A model generated the notes under the pieces. That model was not told the origin of the DNA, made no database searches, and saw nothing but the letters and a program-made list of their open reading frames with translations. Below are positions 58,702 to 64,000 of a stretch of 64,000 nucleotides of DNA, in pieces (the stretch's first letter is position 1; every line of letters starts with the position of its first letter). A program made the position numbers and the translations under genes. The stretch is from Rickettsia endosymbiont of Culicoides impunctatus. GTDB lineage: Bacteria; Pseudomonadota; Alphaproteobacteria; Rickettsiales; Rickettsiaceae. Where the stretch lies: the NCBI GenBank assembly GCA_020410785.1, contig CP084573.1, positions 868,001 to 932,000 of the forward strand. Direction: 5' to 3'.

Positions 58702-60222
58702 TTATGGATTATTATCCATTTTTCTATAATTTAGTGCTTCGGCAATATGTATCTTATAGACGTTGCGAGAACCTTCTAGATCGGCTATAGTTCTTGCAAC
58801 TCGTAAGATTCTATTATATGCCCGCATTGATATACGAAATTTTGTAGCGGCTTCGTTAAGCAAATCTTTTCCATCATCAACTGGTAGTGCATATTCAATA
58901 AGCAGTTGCCCATCCAAACGGTTATTTGTTTTGATATTATATCCTTCATATCTAGTTTGTTGAATATTGCGAGCTATTTCAACCCTATTGGCTATTTGTT
59001 CAGACCCTTCTTCTGTATCGCCTTCTATTAAACTATAATTATATGAGTCAATAGAGCCTACATTTATATGTAGATCAAATCGATCCATGATTGGACCGGA
59101 AATACGCATCTGATAATCACTACCACATTTTGGAGCTCTTGAACATGCTTTATGCGGATCGCTTAAATAACCGCATTTACAAGGATTCATTGCGGCTATT
59201 AGCTGAAAGTTAGCTGGATATTTAATATGCGAATTTGATCTAGCAATTAGTATTTCTCCAGTTTCAATTGGTTGCCTTAGAGATTCGATAACATTAGGTG
59301 GAAACTCTGGTAATTCGTCTAAAAATAATACCCCATTATGGGCTAATGAAATCTCACCTGGCTTTACTCTTTTACCCACGCCACCACCGACCATCGCTGC
59401 TATCGAGCAGGAATGGTGAGGAGCACGAAAGGGTCTAACCCTTGATAATTTGCCATTTGCTAACTTGCCTGCAACGCTTGCTATAGTACTGCACTCTAAT
59501 ATTTCTTCGGGTCGCATTTTGGGTAATATGCCAGGTATACATTGTGCCAACATCGATTTCCCAGTACCAGGTGGACCAAACATTAATAGATTATGGCTAC
59601 CTGAAGCTGCTATTTCTAAAGCTCGCTTGGCTGTTTTCTGCCCTTTGATCTCTTTAAAGTCAGGGTAATTTATGATGCTAGTGTCAATTTCCAATTCTGG
59701 TGATGATAATATTTGCAGACCTTTAAAATGATTAACTAACTCTATTAAATTACTTGCTACCAAAATATTATTATTGCCAGACCAGGCAGCTTCCTGACCA
59801 TTCTGTTTTGAACAAATTAGCCCTTTATTTCTAGCTGCAGCACCAATAGCAGCAGGCAAAGCTCCACTGACAGGTAATATAGAACCATCTAGAGATAATT
59901 CCCCTATTACTAGATATTCTTGCATTTCCTCAGCTGGTAAAATTTTCATACTGCTAAGTATGCCACAAGCAATAGCAAGGTCAAAATGACTACCCTCTTT
60001 AACCAAATCAGCTGGAGCTAAATTTATAAGTATTTTCTTGGCAGGTAGGACAAGACCTATCGAAGACAAGGCTGCTCTAACCCTCTCTTTAGATTCACCA
60101 ATGGTTTTATCAGCCAATCCTACTATAGTAAAATTAGGTATACCTGGCGATATCTGTACTTGCACATCGACATCAATAATGTCTATACCACTAAAGGTTA
60201 AACTACCAAGATGAACTATCAT
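58702..60222 (-). CDS. comM: ComM/YifB-type Mg-chelatase-like AAA+ ATPase
   Basis: A 506-residue hexameric AAA+ protein. An N-terminal ChlI-type domain (about 1-170) is followed by the AAA+ core: Walker A GPPGTGKSMLAQ (near 215), SIAAMVGGGVGKRVKPGEIS, LFLDELPEFPP (Walker B), and AMNPCKCGYLSDP. The C-terminal lid contains SMRAYNRILRVARTIADLEG. ComM acts as a branch-migration helicase in natural transformation of other bacteria. It starts 1 bp after the hslU stop, so it belongs to the hslV-hslU-comM unit. Confidence 0.93.
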   Translation of the reverse strand: MIVHLGSLTFSGIDIIDVDVQVQISPGIPNFTIVGLADKTIGESKERVRAALSSIGLVLPAKKILINLAPADLVKEGSHFDLAIACGILSSMKILPAEEMQEYLVIGELSLDGSILPVSGALPAAIGAAARNKGLICSKQNGQEAAWSGNNNILVASNLIELVNHFKGLQILSSPELEIDTSIINYPDFKEIKGQKTAKRALEIAASGSHNLLMFGPPGTGKSMLAQCIPGILPKMRPEEILECSTIASVAGKLANGKLSRVRPFRAPHHSCSIAAMVGGGVGKRVKPGEISLAHNGVLFLDELPEFPPNVIESLRQPIETGEILIARSNSHIKYPANFQLIAAMNPCKCGYLSDPHKACSRAPKCGSDYQMRISGPIMDRFDLHINVGSIDSYNYSLIEGDTEEGSEQIANRVEIARNIQQTRYEGYNIKTNNRLDGQLLIEYALPVDDGKDLLNEAATKFRISMRAYNRILRVARTIADLEGSRNVYKIHIAEALNYRKMDNNP

Positions 60223-61644
60223 TTACAAAATAAATTTTACTAAATCCAGATCTTTAATAATTTTTGATAATTGCTGGTCAACAAAATGCTCATCCATAAC
60301 TACCTTTTTTTCTTTCATGTCACTTGCATTGAAACTTATCTCCTCTAATAAATTTTCTAAAATAGTATGCAATCTCCTTGCTCCAATATCTTCAATTTCT
60401 AAATTAACTTTTGCTGCATAAGTAGCAATTTTATCTATTGCCTTATCGGTAAATTTTAATTCTACCCCTTCGGTAGCGATTAAGGCTGAATATTGTTTTA
60501 TTAAGCTTGATTCTGGTTCAATCAAGATTCTTACCATATCTTCTTTAGTAAGTGAGCTTAACTCTACTCTAATAGGTAGCCTTCCTTGCAACTCAGGCAA
60601 TAAATCAGATGGTTTTGATAAATGGAAAGCACCTGATGCTATAAATAATATATGGGCAGTTTCTATAGGACCATATTTGGTATTAACTGTTGTACCCTCA
60701 ATAATAGGTAGCAAATCTCTCTGTACCCCCTCTCTACTAATCTCTGAGCTTTTCCCCTCAGCTCTTGAGGTGATTTTATCAATTTCATCCAAAAATACTA
60801 TACCATCACTTTGTACTAGCACTAATGCATCTTGAGTAATTTTTTCTTGATCAATCAATTTATCTGACTCTTCAGCCGAGATAGTTAACATAGCATCTTT
60901 AACCAGCATTTTCTTGTTTTTTGTTTTACTAGTACCGATAGCTTTGCTAATCATATCAGAGACGTTTAACACGCCCAGAGCAGCTCCTGGCATACCAGGA
61001 ATCTCAAAATTACCACCAAATATGTTACCTGAATCTGTTATATTGATCTCAATTTCAGTATTGTCAAGCTCACCTTTTTCAAGCTTAAGACGGAATTTCT
61101 CTCTAGTTTCAACTGATGCCGACTTGCCAACTAAAGCATCCAAGATTCTTTCTACAGTTTTTAAAGTTGCATTAGCAATAACTTCTTTTTTAGCATTAGC
61201 TTTTTGGGTATTAACAGCTATTTCCACTAAATCTCGTATTATTGACTCAACGTCTCGTCCAACATATCCTACTTCAGTAAATTTGGTTGCTTCTATTTTA
61301 AGAAAAGGTGAGCCACTAAGTTTAGCAAGACGCCTAGCGATTTCAGTCTTACCTACACCAGTTGGACCAATCATTAAAATATTTTTTGGAACTATCTCTT
61401 GACGAAGTGGTTCGGCTATATTCCTACGCCTACAACGATTTCGTAAAGCGATCGCCACAGCTTTTTTAGCCTTATACTGTCCGACGATGAATCTATCAAG
61501 TTCAGCTACGATTTTAGAGGGAGTTAATCCCATATATTTAGCAGGAATTTCCACTGATTTAGGTGGAGTTCCCACAGGTTTAACCTGAGTTTTCACAGAT
61601 TTAGCAGGAGTTCCCGCAGATTTTTTCTTAATACTAGTACTCAT
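60223..61644 (-). CDS. hslU: HslUV protease ATPase subunit HslU, with an N-terminal heptapeptide repeat extension
   Basis: A 473-residue AAA+ unfoldase. Residues of about 7-40 consist of five imperfect seven-residue units ([35 protein letters not shown]); the last unit is the normal family start. After this comes the core: Walker [12 protein letters not shown], Walker [13 protein letters not shown], and the family C terminus (DLDLVKFIL) that inserts in HslV. The intermediate I domain spans about 130-270. The stop of hslV overlaps this start by 4 bp, and comM follows directly. Confidence 0.94.
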   Translation of the reverse strand: MSTSIKKKSAGTPAKSVKTQVKPVGTPPKSVEIPAKYMGLTPSKIVAELDRFIVGQYKAKKAVAIALRNRCRRRNIAEPLRQEIVPKNILMIGPTGVGKTEIARRLAKLSGSPFLKIEATKFTEVGYVGRDVESIIRDLVEIAVNTQKANAKKEVIANATLKTVERILDALVGKSASVETREKFRLKLEKGELDNTEIEINITDSGNIFGGNFEIPGMPGAALGVLNVSDMISKAIGTSKTKNKKMLVKDAMLTISAEESDKLIDQEKITQDALVLVQSDGIVFLDEIDKITSRAEGKSSEISREGVQRDLLPIIEGTTVNTKYGPIETAHILFIASGAFHLSKPSDLLPELQGRLPIRVELSSLTKEDMVRILIEPESSLIKQYSALIATEGVELKFTDKAIDKIATYAAKVNLEIEDIGARRLHTILENLLEEISFNASDMKEKKVVMDEHFVDQQLSKIIKDLDLVKFIL

Positions 61645-62186
61645 ATAACTTTTTCTAAAATAATGTTATGATTAGAGAAAACACAGATGTCAGCTGCAAT
61701 ATGCATTGATTTTAAAGCAATCTCTTCGGCAGTTAGGTTATTATCAAAAGACATTAAACCCTTGCTACTTGCCAATGCATATAATCCACCAGAACCAATG
61801 GCAGCAACATCACCATCAGGTTCGATTACATCACCATTACCAGTTAAAATTAATATATTTTTTTGATCTGCAACAATCATTATTGCTTCAAGTTTACGTA
61901 AATATTTATCGCTACGCCAATCTTTGGCAAGTTCTACTGCACTTCTCACTAACTGGTATGAATATTTTTCTAGCTTTAATTCTAATTTTTCAAATAAAGT
62001 TAGAGCATCTGCCGTAGATCCAGCAAAGCCAGCAATAATACTCTTATTGAACATGGTTCTTAATTTTTTGGCTGTGGATTTTAAAATTGTATTACCATGG
62101 GAAACTTGACCATCAGCGGCAATTACAACCTCTCCACCTTTTCTTAAACACAGTATAGTAGTCCCGTGTAATGAGTTATCTGACAT
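61641..62186 (-). CDS. hslV: HslUV protease proteolytic subunit HslV
   Basis: A 181-residue threonine peptidase. After a short leader (MSDNSLHG) the mature protein starts [20 protein letters not shown], with the nucleophile Thr exposed after processing. [13 protein letters not shown] and [15 protein letters not shown] are family segments. It is the first gene of hslV-hslU-comM, with an ATGA-type 4-bp overlap with hslU. Its length is typical. Confidence 0.96.
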   Translation of the reverse strand: MSDNSLHGTTILCLRKGGEVVIAADGQVSHGNTILKSTAKKLRTMFNKSIIAGFAGSTADALTLFEKLELKLEKYSYQLVRSAVELAKDWRSDKYLRKLEAIMIVADQKNILILTGNGDVIEPDGDVAAIGSGGLYALASSKGLMSFDNNLTAEEIALKSMHIAADICVFSNHNIILEKVI

Positions 62187-62276
62187 AAATAATCTTCTAA
62201 ATATTGATGTTTAGTTGTTTGTTTATTATTATGGTGTTTAAGTAATCATTCAGTACCATAATTACAAGACTCTCTT

Positions 62277-62627
62277 ATGAATATTTATTCAATATATGTT
62301 AATCCTCAAAAAAAAGATAATGATTTTATCATTATTAAGCAGGGTTTTTCGTTGTTTGCTGCATTTTTTAATATGTTTTGGGCATTATATCATAGAATGT
62401 GGATAGCACTAATCATTACTTTAATAATAAGTATAGCTATATCAAGTTTAGGTTTTGCTCATTTTACTTTTGCCAGTCGAATAGCCATTATGTTGATATT
62501 TGGTTTTTTCAGTGCTGATATGAGAGAATATGATTTGCAACGAAAGAAATACCAACTTGAAGAGGTAATATTAGCAAAATCTGAGATAGAAGCTGAATTA
62601 AAATTTTTAAAACACTTAAGTAGGTAA
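62277..62627 (+). CDS. DUF2628-type small membrane protein
   Basis: A 116-residue protein with two hydrophobic stretches (about residues 22-41 and 44-75), and a polar C-terminal coiled coil of about 35 residues. The SLFAAFFNMFWALYHRMW segment with its FxxxWALYxxxW pattern fits the DUF2628 family of small bacterial membrane proteins of unknown function. It is divergent from hslV and lies 16 bp before the HIT gene, so the two may be co-transcribed. Confidence 0.65.
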   Translation: MNIYSIYVNPQKKDNDFIIIKQGFSLFAAFFNMFWALYHRMWIALIITLIISIAISSLGFAHFTFASRIAIMLIFGFFSADMREYDLQRKKYQLEEVILAKSEIEAELKFLKHLSR

Positions 62628-62643
62628 TAAGAATTAGAGTATA

Positions 62644-62999
62644 ATGAATATGTATGATAAAAACAATGTTTTTGCGAAAATTATTGGCAAGGATATACCA
62701 GCAGAGATAATATATGAAGATGAGAATCTAATAGCGTTTAACGATATAAATCCTGTAGCTCCGGTACATGTAATAGTTATACCAAAAAAGGAATATGTTG
62801 ATTATAGTGATTTTATCCTTAAAGCTTCCAGCGATGAAATTAAAAATTATTTCACCAGACTATCTTACATTGCGTCTCTAGTGGGTTTAGAGCAAGATGG
62901 CTACCGTTTAATTACCAACAAAGGTCTATATCCGGACAGAGTGTGTTTCATTTTCACTTCCATATTATTGGTGGAAGAACTATTTCTAAGTTGGTATAG
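62644..62999 (+). pseudogene. HIT-family nucleotide-binding protein gene with a frameshift before the HIT motif
   Basis: The frame starts MNMYDKNNVFAKIIGKDIPA and continues normally to YRLITNKGLY (about residue 97), then goes out of frame to end at 63006. The other frame from about 62932 reads GQSVFHFHFHIIGGRTISKL and ends V-TAG at 62999, which contains the catalytic HxHxH motif of HIT hydrolases (normal sequence GLHSGQSVFHFHFHII). Restoring one T near 62929-62934 would repair the gene. Without it the active site is lost. It could be a real decay event or a base-calling error. Confidence 0.8.
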
Positions 63000-63002
63000 G
63001 TT

Positions 63003-63112
63003 CTAGAAAATAGTGGATTGCCACGACCACTATGTAGTCTCGCAATGACGCTCTGCGAACAGATTTTTTACTCATTATAAGAAAATAGCAAAAAAATCCG
63101 TGAACACTCACG
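63003..63112 (-). repeat. Composite repeat with terminator-like end after lpdA
   Basis: Read on the minus strand, CGTGAGTGTTCACGG (63099-63112) with a 5-bp stem is followed by GATTTTTTT, a CTATTTTCTTATAATGAG-type spacer and a CGTCATTGCGAG core that ends near the HIT gene. Same order and orientation relative to lpdA as the copies after ftsK and ubiA. Confidence 0.75.
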
Positions 63113-63127
63113 TCAATATAAAACTTC

Positions 63128-64000
63128 CTAAAAATTAATAGCCCTCCTATCTACAGCCAAAGCTGCTTCCTTTATGCCTTCGCTTAGAGTAGGATGAGCA
63201 TGACAAGTTCTTGCTATATCTTCTGAAGAAGCACCAAATTCCATAAATGCTACAAGCTCTGCAATCATAGTACCAGCTGAAGGGCCTATAATATGTGCTC
63301 CAAGTACTTTATCCGTTACGCTATCAGCTAATATTTTTACCATCCCATCGGTAAAACCTGTGCTTCTCGCTCGACTATTTGCCAAAAATGGAAATTTACC
63401 AACCTTGTAATCAATCTTAGCTTCTTTTAATTGCTCTTCAGTTAAACCAACACTTGCCACCTCTGGCCAAGTATAGATGACACTTGGAATAAGGTTGTAA
63501 TTAACATGACCTGCTAAACCTGCCATAATTTCAACGGCAGCAACAGCTTCCTCTTCTGCTTTATGAGCGAGCATAGGTCCAGCAATTACATCACCGACAG
63601 CATAAATATTAGGAATTATTGTTTGGAACTGATCATTAACCGTAATTCTATTTTGTTTGTCCGTTTTAATGGCTAATTTATCTAGACCTAAATTTGTTGT
63701 ATGGGCTTTCCTACCAACAGCTAATAGCACTATATCAGCACTAATTTGCTGCACTGAGGAGTCAGTTGTTTGTTGTATATTTAAAATAACTTTTCCTGCT
63801 TTTTTTTCAGCAGACAGGACTTTAGTGTTCAATCGCAATTCAATAGATTGCTTTTGTAAGATTTTAGTAAATTGACTGATAATTTCTTTATCTAAAGCTG
63901 GCACAATAGTTTCAGCATACTCAATAACCGTTACTTTAGAACCAAGCCTGTTCCATACCGAACCAAGCTCTAAACCGATATAACCCCCTCCAATTACTAC
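63128..64000 (-). CDS. lpdA: Dihydrolipoyl dehydrogenase, C-terminal part (5' end beyond the window)
   Basis: The frame stays open to the right edge, giving at least 290 residues of the E3 flavoprotein of the 2-oxoacid dehydrogenase complexes. The first visible residues VVIGGGYIGLELGSVWNRLG form the NAD-binding Rossmann motif. Further on come YAVGDVIAGPMLAHKAEEEA and the C-terminal His-Glu pair in CHAHPTLSEGIKEAA, the dimer-interface active site. A GTG within the frame at 63904 is not the true start. It re-oxidises lipoyl groups made by enzymes such as LipB. The FAD-binding N terminus lies outside. Confidence 0.95.
   Translation of the reverse strand, partial: VVIGGGYIGLELGSVWNRLGSKVTVIEYAETIVPALDKEIISQFTKILQKQSIELRLNTKVLSAEKKAGKVILNIQQTTDSSVQQISADIVLLAVGRKAHTTNLGLDKLAIKTDKQNRITVNDQFQTIIPNIYAVGDVIAGPMLAHKAEEEAVAAVEIMAGLAGHVNYNLIPSVIYTWPEVASVGLTEEQLKEAKIDYKVGKFPFLANSRARSTGFTDGMVKILADSVTDKVLGAHIIGPSAGTMIAELVAFMEFGASSEDIARTCHAHPTLSEGIKEAALAVDRRAINF

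Noticed and set aside
60914-61402. Plus-strand frame of 162 residues opposite hslU
   Set aside because: It is a shadow of hslU in reverse, with no support from conserved motifs.

Overview
The window looks like a chromosomal segment from a Rickettsia-type alphaproteobacterium (order Rickettsiales). The base composition is strongly AT-rich. The gene set is a reduced obligate-intracellular one: succinate dehydrogenase, fumarase, a giant NAD-dependent glutamate dehydrogenase, ChpT, an archaeal-like valyl-tRNA synthetase, and proteins resembling Rickettsia-restricted families. The clearest genus-level clue is a stretch inside the glutamate dehydrogenase gene that reads like an in-frame Rickettsia palindromic element (RPE). 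The species cannot be named from this window. The density of dispersed repeats suggests one of the repeat-rich Rickettsia rather than the compact typhus-group genomes.

Layout. 1-9.2 kb: 5' part of rho, a DsbA-like oxidoreductase, a three-domain LplT/acyltransferase/acyl-ligase fusion, a higBA toxin-antitoxin pair, uvrB and glutaredoxin. 9.3-11 kb: a decayed small gene, a complete IS5-family insertion sequence and a small membrane protein. 11-18.7 kb: rplU-rpmA-lysC-pgpA, chpT, the sdhC-sdhD-sdhA cluster, rpmJ, and remnants of IS110- and IS4-type elements. 18.8-31.4 kb: hemW, ftsZ, fumC, a DUF2278-type protein, an M32 carboxypeptidase, metG, ogt (frameshifted tail), lolD, lolC, an MFS carrier and a small secreted protein. 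31.5-40.8 kb: an MsbA-like ABC exporter, tRNA-Thr(UGU), rpsP, rpmG, a frameshifted membrane protein, a DUF3857/transglutaminase-like protein, dksA, xerC and mnmE. 41-49.6 kb: gdh, rodZ-like, a coiled-coil protein, zapA, a probable 6S RNA and ftsK. 49.8-64 kb: a Rickettsiales-type unknown protein, lipB, hemC, valS, ubiA, fabG, recA, comM, hslU, hslV, a DUF2628-type protein, a frameshifted HIT gene and the 3' part of lpdA.

How the genes fit together. Glutamate dehydrogenase, succinate dehydrogenase, fumarase and dihydrolipoamide dehydrogenase match an organism that burns host glutamate through the TCA cycle. LysC, FtsZ, ZapA, FtsK and the RodZ-like protein belong to cell-wall precursor synthesis and division. 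LolC/LolD, the MsbA-like exporter and the LplT-Aas-type fusion maintain the envelope. HslUV, glutaredoxin and the DsbA-like protein handle protein quality and redox.

I found no defence island, secretion locus or biosynthetic cluster that would count as a new system. The most unusual content is the repeats. There are about twenty palindromic or terminal-inverted-repeat elements in several families. Some place stop codons or terminator-like hairpins at gene ends, one pair shares its ends with the resident insertion sequence, and one is coding sequence inside gdh. Several genes (HIT, ogt, the 34.4-35.5 kb membrane gene, the 9.4 kb small gene) carry frameshifts or stops, which fits ongoing decay unless they are sequencing errors.
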